Assembly: GCA_905250025.1 (NCBI GenBank)
Contig: CAJNOJ010000039.1
Location: forward strand, 434,001-498,000
DNA from: Adineta ricciae
Lineage: Eukaryota; Rotifera; Eurotatoria; Adinetida; Adinetidae
Reading direction: 5' to 3'
Length of the DNA stretch: 64,000 bases
The first letter of the stretch is position 1. Every line of letters starts with the position of its first letter. A program made the translations under genes and the position numbers. Of the stretch, positions 38,201 through 51,180 are shown in pieces. The notes under the pieces are model-generated. The model searched no databases and was not told where the DNA came from. It saw only the letters and a list, made by a program, of their open reading frames with translations.

Positions 38201-39936
38201 GTTCTGGAAAAAGATTGCTTATCATTAGATTATGTGAAATATTACATTAATACTCGACTTCCTGTTTGCTTTTATTCATTCCGGTAAGTTAATACAACAA
38301 ATCTTCGACTTTCCGCCGCGTTTTTTCTTCTGTTTAACATTGATGTTCATGAGTTGAACGCGGTCTATTGATTCAATAATCAAGAAATCATTGGAAATAT
38401 TTGTTTAATTACAGTCGATTTACGTGTGCGTGTATATTCACCATATGACTTTTCCGTTGGTAGTTGCACGAGTGAATACGTTCACAAAGACGAGGCAACT
38501 ATTAGATTCACACGCGAATGCATGCATAATTGATAATTCTTTTCTCCTATATCATACTGTAACTATAATTTCAGCAGGTGACTTACTAACACAATAACTT
38601 CGTTGACAAAAGGAGAAAAATGCCAAGAGAAAAGGTCTTTAATTTGATGCATCTCTTCTTCTCTTTTTCTTTCTCTTGTCGACATAATTATGTGAGAATT
38701 CTATGTGTTAAAGTACAGAGTTCATTGACGAATCTTTTCAAGAAAATTTCAAAAAGAAGATGAAGAAGGTTAAGTTATTAAATATGATGAAACGACGCGT
38801 TCTTTCGAAGAAATCATTAATGAAATAAAAGACAGATCGTTAATATTAATGAGTACATCTACCCAAATCTCGTTAGACAAGCTTAGTCACTAGAAAAAAA
38901 TTATTAGTCGTCTAATAAAAGCATAAGAGAAGAAAAAAGATGAACTAACATTATCTTATTCTTTTTCTTTTTTTTCTTCTATTCGCCTGCTCTCAGGGTA
39001 GTCAATTATCAATTGATCAACCAAACAGTTCACGTTTAACCATCATTACATTGGTTACATGTGCATTGGTACTGTTCACTATGGCTGCATTCGTACTTCT
39101 CTACTTTGTTAAACGCAACGATCGTATACGAAACAAATTGGCTGAAATTACACACATCAAAGGTTTATCGACAAATTACTATCAAGTAAAGTCATTTGTT
39201 AGACAACACGCGCAAGATTTTTCTTTTTCCATACAATAAAAAGGACCTATGTCGACAACGAATGCAAGTCCAACCAACAAGTAGTAAATCACCGGAAATT
39301 CATAAAGTTCATCAATCATCACCATCGAGTGCTGCTCCAACAACAGTAACAGCTGGCAGCCATGTGAAACATAATAGTGAAGGTTCATCAACACGAAGCT
39401 CAACATCATCATGGTATGCGAACGTTGATCAAGTCCACTTCTTTTTCACGAAACTATTCGCTTCTTTTGTTTTCTCTCGTTCGCAGGAGTGAAGAACCGG
39501 TTGCACCAGTGAATATGGACATCATGACAGGACATTTAATTTTAGTAGGAATTCACTTGTCTTTGAAAAAAGATTGTCGGTGACATGAATCTCATCTTTT
39601 AGTCATATATGGAAGATCATCTTCGTAATCGACATCGTTTAGAAGCTGAATGGCAAGCATTATGCACTGATGAAGCAAATGAAGAAAAAGCGTCATGTTC
39701 AATTGCACTTTCTGAAGCTAATGCCAACAAAAATCGTTATATCGATTGTATACCATGTAAGCACAAATAGTTGACATATGATCTGTCAATGGAAATGATG
39801 ATAAATGGATTTACTAGAATGAGATTGGTTGACATTTATTTTCACTTGTCATCAGATTTTCTTGAACTGTATATGTTTTATCGATGCCGCCTTTGGTGGG
39901 TCACAGATGTTAAGTATAATTATCCTCAAGCATCTT

Positions 39937-39968
<32 letters not shown>

Positions 39969-41618
39969 TGGATGAATATGAGACGGCAGGTCAGTGTAAG
40001 AATAGAGTAAAAAGAAAAGTCAGGTAAACCGTTCATTTTTTTTTCTTTTCTTTTCTCACTATCATTAATTAGAGGTAAGAATCGAAATTCGAGCAATAGA
40101 AGAACTCCTACTTACTTACTTACTTTTTTTTGCCAAGCATGCATAAGAAGTCATATTTTGTGCATGCGTCTACACATCGTCTTAGGATTCGAATTGACAT
40201 GTCATCATTATCTTCTCTTCGCCAGAAAGAACATATATACATATCATTTCTTTCTTTCTTTTCATATAGATGATCATACTCGTGTCCAACTGACTAACAA
40301 TGGAAACGATGATTATATCAATGCAAGTATTATTGTAAGTCACTTGTTTGTTCACATCGGAATCTAGTCATTTCTAATGGAATTGGTTTTTCTCATGATT
40401 AGACTGATTCGGATCCGAAATGCAAATATATTGCAACGCAAGGTCCAATGCCAAATACAACAAATGCATTTTGGCAAATGGTTTGGGAACAAGGATCATG
40501 TGTTATTGTAGCATTGACTCGACCGAGTAAGAGACTTGATCTCATTGGAATTGATCTCTTTCGATTGAGTGTTTTTAGTTGAAAATGGTATTACAATGTG
40601 TCATCATTATTGGCCAGTCGAAGGTTCAGCGCGCTTCAATGACTTCGAAGTATGAAAACCATTGTTGAAACTGAATGATAAGAAAAACTACCTTTTTTTC
40701 CTTTAAGGTCAATCTTGTTTCGGAACATATCTGGTCGGATGATTATCTCGTTCGAAGTTTCTATTTGAAGAATGTGCAAACCATGGAAACGCGTACTGTA
40801 ACCCAATTTCACTTTTTAACATGGGGCGAATTGAACAATCCACCATCGGCTAAGGCATTATTAGATTTCCGACGGTATGTAAAATAATCTCCTCAATACA
40901 CTATACTTAGATCGTTGATTAAAATTAATGAGCTAAAAAAGTAACTTGTCATTTAAAATGACATGAGAGGCGCATGTGTGCACGTGATCAAGTCGCATCT
41001 TGTATGTCTTTAACCAACGAGACTAGTTGCTTCTTAGCAATTATCAAACAGAAGAGTGTCTAGGAGAATGAACGCATAGTTCTCTTTGGGCAGCTTTTGA
41101 AAATTATGCAATTTGGCATCAATAATTGCATAGTCACAAAAGCGACCTGATGGGAATGCTTGTTTTTCATATACAGCGCGATCAGATCAACTGAAATCTC
41201 TCCTTTCCTCCCGATACGATCGTTTGATTTCGCTTTTTTATTCTCTAGAAAAGTGAATAAATGCTTTCGGGGTCGATCATCACCGATTATCGTTCACTGC
41301 AAGTATGTATTTTCATTCTCTTCTCACATCGCATTCAAATGACTTGTGATTGCAGTGATGGCGTCGGACGCACTGGAACGTTCATTCTTTTGGATATGGT
41401 CTTGAATCGTATTTGTAAGGGGGCACGAGAAATTAACATAGCTGCAACACTTGAACATATCCGTGATCAACGAGCAAAAATGGTGAAGACAAAAGTATGT
41501 CAAATGTCATTTTCTCCATGAGAAAGACATTCCTTTTCCTTCTTAGGATCAATTCGAATTCGTCTTTGTGGCTGTTGCTGAAGAAGTAACCTATTTATTG
41601 AAAGCATTACCTCAATAA
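35228..41618 (+). CDS. PTPRN: Receptor-type protein tyrosine phosphatase N (IA-2) homologue, predicted pseudophosphatase
   Basis: IA-2/phogrin proteins are single-pass proteins of dense-core vesicles that act in hormone and neuropeptide secretion without phosphatase activity. The start ATG (35228) opens a signal peptide ([18 protein letters not shown]), then a lumenal region with [23 protein letters not shown], dibasic sites and an acidic mid-section. A membrane span ([21 protein letters not shown], about 39045-39105) follows, then YYQ-DLCRQRM across an intron. The phosphatase domain begins near [16 protein letters not shown] (39610) and runs through [50 protein letters not shown] and [15 protein letters not shown] to [14 protein letters not shown]. 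The WPD loop reads WGE and the signature loop, spliced at 41301/41356, reads HC-N-D-G-V-G-R-T, so the general acid is lost and the loop carries the IA-2-type Asp. Long introns are at about 37135-37647, 37722-38998, 39758-40267 and 40876-41248. Confidence 0.92.
39937..39969. repeat. Compound (TATC)n(TA)n microsatellite in a PTPRN intron
   Basis: Four TATC units pass into about eight TA units, inside the intron of about 510 bases that follows the RYIDCIPY exon. Confidence 0.9.
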
Positions 41619-41743
41619 AGTGACATTTATGCATACGTTACGTCACTCAAGTTTATTCTATCTATGACAACACTAATTTCCTGATCAATTCTCTTGCGCT
41701 TCGTTCTTTTTTTTTGTTGCTATTACGAAAGGAAAAACATATA

Positions 41744-41765
41744 GATGATGATGATGATGATGATT
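41744..41765. repeat. (GAT)n trinucleotide repeat in the PTPRN-RTN4IP1 gap
   Basis: Seven GAT units, directly visible, lie just before AATAAA at about 41774 in the convergent 3' gap. Confidence 0.92.
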
Positions 41766-41813
41766 TATGAAAAATAAATACAAAAAAGACTCTATGACAC
41801 ATTTTTTCGTCTT

Positions 41814-43463
41814 CTATTTATTTAAATATTCAATTACAATCTTGCCATTTGCAGAACCATTTTCTACACGCGCAATTGCTCCAGGAATTTGTTGAAAGGA
41901 AAACTTCTGTTGATCAATGTTTATTTTCAACTAAAAAGAAAAACTTTCATATTGACCTTCCTCTCTCTCACTCTCCTTATTAAAATCCTCACCTTATTTT
42001 GTTCAATAAGATTCTTGACTTCATTCAGAACATGTCCATCGGCTCTGTAGACTGCCCATCGATAGTTTACACCATTGGATAAACCCTACATTGATGAATT
42101 CATTATAGTTACTTTCGAAAGCGCCTCCGTCTTACATAGTACGTTTGTTTTACTGCTGTGTACGTCGTACGAGCAAAGCCAGGAATCAAACCGTATTGAT
42201 CAACATTACGAAAAATGGGTGAAACTATTGTGACAAAGGTTCCGCCTTTATTTAACAATGGACTCATCAATTCGAAACTGTAAGAACGTGGGCCAACTGT
42301 ATCAAAGATAAGATCGTATCTGAAAAGATGATTGTTCTTTGGCATGTAATCATAACAAGTGAGAGAATGTTTCAGACATACTTTGGTTTTCGACTTAGTT
42401 CAGAAAGCCAATCTTTTTGTTTATAATCTACGGTATCAACTACACCGAGCTGTCGAATATAGTCAAATGATCGTTCGCTACAGAGGGCTGTTGTTTCCAT
42501 GCCGAGATTGTTTAATAACTAATCAATGATATTCTCAACAGATTGAAATTTCAAATGTGTTCATTTACTTGAGTCGCAACATGACCTACACCTCCACCTG
42601 CACCAAGAACCAATGCGCTAATGTAAAGGAAAAAACGAAGCAGTTGGAGGAAACCAACGAAGATCGATCTACCGTCGGCCAAATGCATTTTCTTCGTTAT
42701 ATCCACTAAATTTTCGAATAGCATACCAACTCGTTAATGAGACAAGTGGATATGCAGCTGCTTCTCCATCAGAGATATTGGTTGGTTTTAAACAGATCTA
42801 CAATCGGTCCGATAATGTTCGTTTGTTTGTCGTTGAAAACAACCTTACTTCATCTTCTCCAGCGGCACAATATTGAGCAAAACTACCATGCCGTGTAACA
42901 TTCAATGCTCCGAAGACCTTTTTTTGGATAGAACGAGCATGAAATAATCTAAATCACTCCGTCTTACTTTATCGCCAACGTTGAATTTCGTTACTTTCGG
43001 TCCTTTGCGAATGATTGTACCGCAGAAATCTCGACCTAATATTATCGGAAAATCTAATTTTTCTAATTCATTTCCGCCCATTTGTAAAACATTTTTCGCC
43101 GATTGATATGTGCCAATCAGTTTAGCACCATAACCCTCTAGAGCATAAGACGCAACTGAACCAGTCCGTTTTTTGTCTTCACTTACCTCGTCTACGAATA
43201 TCTATTGGATTTACACTACTTGCTGAAACTTCGATAAGAACATCCTTGGGAGAATTTAAAATAGGCATTTGTACACTATCGGATAAAGTAAACTGTTTAT
43301 TATCGCCGTAATAATAGATAACCCATGCTTTCATACGGCCTGCTGCTGATGTTGCTGTCGACGGTATACGATAGGCCATATTGGGCTCACTAATGTTCTT
43401 TATTGCTGTGTATACCGAGCGGTTTAAAGACAGCAATGGGGAAAAAATGTTCGATTTCATCAT
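41814..43463 (-). CDS. RTN4IP1: Reticulon-4-interacting protein 1, mitochondrial (zinc-free MDR reductase)
   Basis: RTN4IP1/OPA10 is a mitochondrial NADPH-dependent medium-chain reductase linked to complex I assembly and coenzyme Q synthesis. The N-terminus (MMKSNIFSPLLSLNRSVYTA) is basic and hydroxylated, without acids, a plausible presequence. The MDR core then has MKAWVIYYYGDNKQF, VLIEVSASSVNPIDI, GYGAKLIG, FPIILGRDFCGTI, NVGDKVFGAL, YPLVSLTSWYAI and RALVLGAGGGVGHVATQLL (NADP-binding Gly motif). DYKQKDW, FDTVGP, KGGTFVTIVSPIF, NYRWAVYRADG and KIVIEYLNK complete it. No zinc-ligand Cys set is seen, as expected. Introns are about 50-60 bases. Two tandem ATGs lie directly after an acceptor AG (43465-43464). 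It is convergent with PTPRN and downstream of IBTK on the same strand. Confidence 0.94.
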
Positions 43464-43733
43464 CTAAAATAATGTAACCGTTCGAATCAATCGATGTCGA
43501 ACATGTGCTCTGTTTTCTACCCATGAAATTTGCGATCGAGTTAGTTTTATGATAATTAGCGATACCTTCTTGTCTAATCTAAGTTATTCGATTACGTTCG
43601 AAAGGGAAAAGGCTGAATATAGATAGGATCTGTTTAATATAAAATCAACAAGCAACCAATAACAAGAAAAATAAAAGGCACCTTTCAAAACAAGAAAAAT
43701 TTAAAGAAGATAAAATAAGTCTCTGTCTTGTGA

Positions 43734-46700
43734 TCATTTTTGCCCTTTTTTCTGTGTAACTAAAACCAGACTTGGTGATGAAGATGAAGCCGTTGTCGTA
43801 GTTGATGTTCGAGGCCAAATAGGATTGGCTATTTCGGGCAGAACACGTTCAACGGTAATCAACATATCGAATTCCTGAGCAGAATTGTACAGACGATGTA
43901 ATGCTTGTATAGCCAACTCTTCAGTCTAATCGATAGAAGAAATATGAAAGTAGAACTTCCTTAATTACCTTTTCAGATTATAAGAAAACAGATAACTAAC
44001 CTGAATCTTCTCCAAAGATTTATTACTGATTTGTCGAAGAGCCTCATGTGCGCGGACTTCTTGATCTTGAATGTATTTGAAGGACATGACAGGCGGTGAT
44101 GTAGCCATTGGCATATTGGAATAGCCGAATGAAGATGCTGATGGTGGAGATGTCGCTGACATTGACCAAGGGTTGCTGATGTCATGTTGCGGAGGCGATG
44201 GTTGACTTATTGGAATTGAACGCGTGGGATTTTGAATCGATCTGAAAAGTATAGATCTAATTTAAACAGAAAAGTTTGTAAAGCAAGCGTTACGTTGCTC
44301 GTGTTATGCTTGGCTTAGGAACATTGACTTCTTTTTCAGTTGAAAAGGTGGATTTCAGTGGTATTGGCGGAGGAACAGCAGTAGTTACTTTCCAAGGATT
44401 TTTTGATGTCGGTTCATCTTTCGTTTGTGTCACCGGTTTTACGCTGCAATACGAAGAGGAAGTATTCGAATATTCACGAAGAACAAACGTGGTTATACAG
44501 ACATCTGTTGCGTAACTTTTGGCTTAGCCGTATTGACATCGAGATCCGCTACTCGCTTAGCTGCAGCAAATTTCTCCGCTATGGATGACAATATAAGTGT
44601 ATTTTATAAGTGTAAGACATTCACTCTACCTTCCTGTTGAGAATAGACAGCACCGGGTATCGCAGGTCTCGTTGGACTGACGAGAGCATTATTTGACATT
44701 GCTGACTGTGTATTCTAAGGAATAGATCCATTAATCCCATAAAAACTTGCAATTTAAATTTACTTTATTTCCTTTCGATGTTTTTTTCGATGACACAGAC
44801 GTCCATTTTTCTTCTTGTTGGATTATCGGTCGAGCTACAATTGCAGGTGTGGGTACTGTTTCTATCGAAATTGGTGGCGATGCTTTGTTCACATTCTCTG
44901 ATTCCGATGTTCGCAATCTGAAATTCCGATTTATCGAAGACACTACTGACGATATGTAATTTCTTAACAACAATACCTGTTCAATTGTTTTCGTTTCTGT
45001 TGTGCTTGTTGCTTTTTCGCTGCAAGATTGATCGAGTCATCAATATCAATCGAAAGGTTCTCAACATTATCCATATCAACAAATAGATCATCCAAACACG
45101 GACAGTCGTTGTATGGCGTTATCATTCGATAGTTCATACAATCAAGCTAGAAGACATTCAAACTCAAACGAAATAATCCAACAGTTTGATCTTACTAGAT
45201 TTCGATACGATTTCGTTAGGTCGGTTAATAATTGTTGATCTATATTATCCAGTAGACGTGCTTCGAGGAACGTAGCTAAATTTCGACAAATGAACTGTTC
45301 AACAAATGTTTTCAATTGCTCGGCGTTGTATGTTGCAGCGAATTGCAAAAGTTCGGCAGCATCACGAAACGTAACTAGAAAGAAAGATGACTATGATCTT
45401 AATTTACTTGCATAAAGAGTACTACCTAAATTTGCAATGTGAAATTCGCAAATTTGTTTCAGTCTTTCGATTAACAACTGATCGGACAAGACCAATATTT
45501 GGCACAACTGTTCCACGGAAACTGAAAATCAACGAATGATTTTGAAAATTCCACACAAATTGAACTCACATTTATTGGCGATCGTATCGGTGTATAAATA
45601 ATCAATAATAATCTCAAGCAAATCAGCTGGTATTGCCATTTTCAGTTCACAATTACTTTGACTCTAAACATTCCACATGAATCTATTGAAAACACGAGCA
45701 AATCAAGAATCTCTCACTTCTATCCAATCCGCTAAGAACATGCTACGAAAGTAATCTAATCGACTTGTTAAGATGCATTTATGACACGAGATCTTCTTTC
45801 CATCTTCGGACACGATTGTAACATCATGTAGATCCGGTCTGAAATAGCCCGAAATGTCAGTTATAGAGAATTGTTTCTAGTTTTTTATTTACAATGCATC
45901 TCGTGTGTAGTGGTACCGTTGTTTAATTTGACCGATAGATTCATCAACTGAATTCGTAGCAATTCTTTGTCGACTTTGTTTAATCGTGTCCAGTCTGCAA
46001 GAAAAAATGAAATTTCAGCGACAAACAACGAGAACTGTTCGTACCTTTTACGAAGACTGTGCAGTTGAAGCAACTTCGCAAGGTCAGTCAATTGTTCCAA
46101 TCCAATGTTCAGTTCCACATCACTATTTTGTCCTGGAATCGATTCGTCCGTCGGTGAAGCAGCGTCTTTTAATTGAACAATTAACCGAGTTCATTTGAGA
46201 GTTGAAAACATGACATACTCGTTTTCTTCTTCTTCTTCGATTTCGCTCCCGATTGATTTGCTCCCGGATGCGTACCGGTCTGTTGTCGAACTCGAGTAAA
46301 ATACCGATGGTCATCGATATCATCATCGATACTTTTCATGCGAATTAAATACGCTTGATATTCATGTTCGTCGCGAGTTTTGATATTGCTATAGAAATTC
46401 AACCATGGACATTTATCCGTATAGATATATTCTAGGATTAATTGGAAAATCCCGGGATCGATGTAACTATTGTTCTCTGTGGTGATTGATAAATGATCAA
46501 TTTGCTTTTTGTAGACTCGTTCTCGAAAGTAAGGACTACGCATGGAAAGAATATATTTATGAGCTGAGTATGTTTGGTTATTGTTGATTTCGAGTGTTAT
46601 GTCTTGGGTATGTTCAGCTTCGCTGAGTAATTCATGGAGATTTTCTTGGAAAATTGATCGAGGTTGACATGGATGGGCGTTCAAGCTACAGCGAGCGAAA

Positions 46701-48972
46701 GATAGAGAAAATTTCAATGTCGTTTCTTACTGTGTAGTCGGATGATATTGAAGTGCAGCTAATGAACGGCCGGTGCGATCAGTCGCGATTGCACGACATC
46801 GATGAAGAAGTGGAATGGGTGACGGAGATAAATATTGATAAGCACGCTCATCGTATATGGAATTCGATGAAACGTCTAATAATTTATCAATTCGAATAAT
46901 ACAGAGGAAATATACCTGCGATATTCATTACCATGTTCGACTTTTTTGCTCGTATTCGATAACTTATCCAAACTTGCAGTATAGACCTGTCCCGTGTTGG
47001 TGGTGAAGAGTATTGCGCTCGTTCCAGCCTCTATGTGCTCAATGGTTAATCGTTGTTTTGTTGACCATACGCATAATTTTGCTCGATTGTTGCCCGCATC
47101 ACGCTCATGATAAAGATACAACTAGGGAAAGAAATCGTTTTTCGTATATGAGAAGTACATAGGCTGATTCAGTACTTTCTTCGATTGAACATAGAATACT
47201 TTTAAATCATCATCAATATTCTCGTCGTCAAGGATTCCGTTTGATTCAAGCTTTCCACCTACCACAGCGAGTTCTGTCACATGCGGAACACTAGAAAGCT
47301 TTTAGATTTATCCGATTGCTTTGTTATTCTTCTTACTGTTTGACAATCTTCCGGTATTTATAATCATTCAGGATATATATCGCATCTTTATTGGTATAAC
47401 AAACGATCGCATAATCACTGCAGACAAGTTTTTGTACTTGTTCCACTTGACTATTGAATTTGGTCACCAGCAATGGTTGTTGAATGTATAAATCATTACT
47501 TTTCAGATGGCCAAGATGTCCAGCATTGAGACCGAATGTAAATAATTGTTCATTATCAACAATCAATGCAACATGAAATCGTCCACAAGCAATATGCGTT
47601 ACTTTTCGATCTTTAATCTGTCGAAATTGCATCTAAAAGAACAAAGACAGATTCGGTGAATAGTTTCATCGACTGCTGCTCTACCTTCGCTGGTACTAAG
47701 ACTTTCGATACACCTGGATGTCCTAATTGTTGGTAATTATTCAAACCACAACTCCACAAACATCCTCTAGATAAATGAAAATAGATCTTTCGATTTCATA
47801 GTGCATTTTATCCAACTTTTCAGTAAGAAAATAAGAACAATCGCGCGTGACCGCTATGTCAACACAGTGATCTTGTTCAGTTTCTTTGATTGTTTCCATT
47901 GCCATGATTAATTTTGGAGTCTATGAAGAATGAAATAACGAACTTCGTTGCGAAGATAAAATGCAAGCTTTTCTTACTAAAGCTGGCTCTTCACTGTCAT
48001 GTCCAAGACGTCCGCCAACACCAAAACCGCAAGAATAAACCGACCCATTATCAGATAAAAACAACGTATGATATTTATCCATTTTAATCTACATCAAATG
48101 TTCAGAACTATCCCAGCAAATCTTATTTGATTTCGGCATATACTTTTTTAATGCAAACTGAATCCCGACGAAACGTTTCGATTAGTTCTGGCACCTTTTT
48201 TGCTGTCGACTACAGACAAAGGATTTAAGTATATTAAAAGTTCTATATTAAGATTGATTTACTTGAATATGCCCTAGATTTCCATTGGTGTTCTCACCCA
48301 TTGTATAAACTTCATAGCTTTCTATTTAAAAAAAAACAAATGGTCGATTTATTGAACTGATTCGAAGTGTACCTATATCTAAAGATTCTGGAGGCGCTTC
48401 AATATGTGTATCGCGTACAACATGATCGATATACGATAAATGATCATAATCTAGTAAATTCGTATTTGCGCCGGCCTTTGGAAAAAAACAAATAATCAAG
48501 AATTCCTACGAAAGATAAGAACAGGCGCCGTACTTTAATCAGATTGATAGTATTATCGATTCTCCCATAAAACACACTATAATGTAATGCCTGAAATGAG
48601 CAAACAATTCATAGTTCGAGCTCTTCGATAAATATTATATGCACTTACGGTATAGCCTGATTCTAAATTCTTCGAATTGATGTCAACTTTTTTCTGTTTT
48701 AATAGCCAGTCGATGACTGGCCATTTATCCGGTAGAGCCGAGCATATTTGTAGTAGTGTTCGACCATATTTATCATGACCTGAGACGAAAATCATGACAG
48801 ATCAAAATGGAACACATGAATTTCTACCTTTTGCGCAGTTTCCACATCGACACAAATAATTGAGAATGACTTGCACGGGAATAGATTGCGATGCAATACG
48901 GATTAAATCGAGATAATGAGTCGTTGAACGGCATTTTGGTGTACAATCTATTTCGATAGGAGTAACGGGCAT
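43734..48972 (-). CDS. IBTK: Inhibitor of Bruton tyrosine kinase homologue (ankyrin, RCC1, two BTB domains)
   Basis: IBTK is a substrate receptor for CUL3 ubiquitin ligases. Reading on the minus strand from 48972: a start like the family's with CTPKCRS, ankyrin repeats (GHDKYGRTLLQICS, LESGYT-ALHYSVFYGRID), then RCC1-type repeats (VYTMGENTNGNLGH, VYSCGFGVGGRLGHDSEEP, LWSCGLNNYQQLGHP, FTFGLNAGHLGH). A linker beta-region follows, then BTB domain 1 (DITLEINNNQTYSAHKYILS, 46700-46180) with a Lys-rich insert. BTB domain 2 (about 46120-45590) and a BACK-like helical segment (QFAATYNAEQLKTFVEQFI) come next. The C-terminal segment EVRAHEALRQISNKSLEKIQ...AIQALHRLYNSAQEFDMLITVERV matches the conserved IBTK tail. 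There are many short introns. A candidate acceptor AG (48976-48975) lies 2 bases before the ATG. RTN4IP1 begins 270 bases downstream on the same strand. Confidence 0.94.
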
Positions 48973-49630
48973 ACCTGGAAATAGTCACTCTGATCTGTCA
49001 AGGACGAATTGAAATCAGTTGAAATTACATACTATTTAAAAAGACATTCTGCGCAACAGAAAAGGAAAAGTAATTGTGTCAGATTTGCAAATGGTTTCGT
49101 AAAAAGTAGGTTTTGCTCGTTCAGTAGCGATATTTTCAAGACGAAAAATGACGACATTATCGGCATCTTGGCTGTGGCGGCGCCACAAGCGTCTATTTCC
49201 ATATGCCTATGCAATGGTAATTTTACCATTTCAAATTGTAAATTTGAAGTATTTTGCAACACTTCTACATTATTAATAAAAAATGTCATTACAATTTGCG
49301 ATTGTCCAATTGGTTGGCAAATCAGAATCTGCACTCTAATGACGTCATGCTTATAGTTTTGTAGGTATATCAGTTTCATGAATGTACTGCTTGTTCGTTG
49401 GTCGATAATCGCTTTCTGCTGTTGTGTTCTTCAGAGAAAAGAAAAGACTCTCGAATGATTGGTTTCGCAAACGAAAATGACGCTTCACTCGTTGAAATTT
49501 ACGACATACTCGATTCGGCTGACTCAATCCTTCTAATAAATCAATCGTTGAATAAACAAACTATTTGACAAATATATCCGTTGCTCTTTTCTTTTCAGTA
49601 TGTTGATCATTTTCTTCTCGTTTGCTTTTA
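48973..49630. other. Divergent intergenic region between IBTK and the CREB-like gene
   Basis: About 660 bases. Two 115-codon ORFs overlap on opposite strands (49009-49356 plus, 49032-49379 minus). Neither shows a domain, and the IBTK start is independently fixed by similarity, so I treat them as chance. A T-rich tract ends in an acceptor AG (49597-49598) before the CREB-like ATG. The shared promoter probably lies here. Confidence 0.55.
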
Positions 49631-50671
49631 ATGGAAAATACAACTTTGACACATATTGAAACTCTTTCTTCAACTACTCCGAATTCCTTCATTCTTTCAC
49701 CTATACTCAACACCACAGCAACAACACCGACATTGCACATTCTACAGGTAAGTTTCTAATCTACAAAAAGAGGAAGAAAAAGAAAACAAAACAGAAACAT
49801 AACTTCGATAGAACGAAATAAAAATTATATTTTAGCCAGCGTCTCGCGTTCAATCAGCTATAATCGATCCTGATAAAAACAAAACTCATACAAACAAGGA
49901 ATCAAAATTGCTGTACGTACTGTTTCACAACCCAAATCGTTTTCTATTTCGAAGTTCTTTCAGCGTTAAACAAGAACAATCAGATTATACGTCTCGTCCC
50001 GAAGAACAATTACTCGCCAGACGTATTCCCATATCCAATCAGTTGAGAAAAACATTAGTTACACCACTTCAACTCGATCCACGTGAATCACTCAACAGTC
50101 CATCAACTGTATCAATGTCCATGGCGAATATCGGTGGTCATCTTATGTCAGCATTGAATCCGACTCATTTGCCAGAAAATACTGGAGGATATCATTTTTC
50201 AAGTATGAAAACATGATGTACATCCAAAGGGATTCACATGATCTTTTCTGTTGCAAATAGATTTGCCCAATGACTTGGCCTCGAGTTACAAACACTCTCG
50301 TTCTTCCAATCCGGATCTCTCGTCTCCATCGAACTCGTCCAACTCTTCGAATCCTTCGTCGTCACATCATCATCAAAGCAAACGACAAGACGAAGGTGGT
50401 GATCCAACACGTAAACGCGCTGTTCGTTTGCAAAAAAATCGGTATGCAACTTTCATTGTTTCGTGACGCTCGGCAATTCTTGAAATATTTCAGTGATGCT
50501 GCTCGTGAATGTCGTCGAAAGAAGAAGGAGTATATCAAATGTCTTGAAGAACGCGTGACTGGACTTGAAACTCAAAACAAAGCTTTGATTGAAGAATTAC
50601 GGCAATTGAAAGAATTATATTGTCAACGTGAAGAAAGCAATACCAATAAAACCACGACAAGTTCGCGCTAG
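49631..50671 (+). CDS. CREB/ATF-1/CREM-type bZIP transcription factor
   Basis: Five exons (49631-49747, 49836-49912, 49964-50202, 50261-50441, 50494-50671) join in frame to 263 residues. The C-terminal bZIP is nearly identical to vertebrate CREB: TRKRAVRLQKNRDAARECRR (basic region with the Asn-Ala-Ala-Arg-Cys-Arg contacts), KKKEYIKCLEERV, then a leucine zipper LETQNKALIEELRQLKELYC. It is predicted to bind cAMP-response elements as a dimer in the nucleus. The region where a kinase-inducible domain would sit has EEQLLARRIPISNQLRKTL: it resembles the KID helix, but the PKA site RRPSY is replaced by RRIPIS. The middle is Ser/Pro-rich. AATAAA lies at about 50887. Confidence 0.92.
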
Positions 50672-51180
50672 GAAAGCGAGGCCGATGTTGCCTTAGTATT
50701 CGTCTGTACAATTCGAAAACGTTTTGTTTCTGTTCTTGCTTTATTCTCTACATTTATATTCGTCGTGCAAACAGTTTACTTTTCCTGTAATCATAATTAT
50801 AGCTATTTATGTTTTATTTTATGTGATCTTCTGTTTTCTCTTTCGTGTTTTCTATTCTGTGACAGTGTGTAAGAAAATATATGGAAAATAAAATGCAGTG
50901 TATGTGTATTCTTTCAATTGACAAATATCTTCTCTACTTTGTCCTTGTTTTAGACATGAGTGTGAATGGATATTAACGGAGTAAGTCGGGTTTTCTCTCT
51001 TGCTTTCTTTATTAAAGCAAAATAAAGACAATCGTGCTACGGAAATGATGCAAATCCCTTTAATTTCTATTTGAAAAGGATCAACATGTGTTCGTAAAGC
51101 AGATGATAGTTGACTCTAACTGTATGAAGTGAAAACGATGAAAAGATTTCCTTTTCTTTGATTAGTACCGTTCCTTTGCA
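50672..51180. other. Gap between the CREB-like gene and DENND6
   Basis: About 510 bases of T-rich 3'UTR and leader sequence with AATAAA at about 50887 and a candidate acceptor AG (51165-51166) before the DENND6 ATG. No gene seen. Confidence 0.6.

Noticed and set aside
49009-49379. Two 115-codon ORFs overlapping on opposite strands upstream of IBTK
   Set aside because: They mirror each other, show no known motif, and the IBTK and CREB-like starts are fixed independently.
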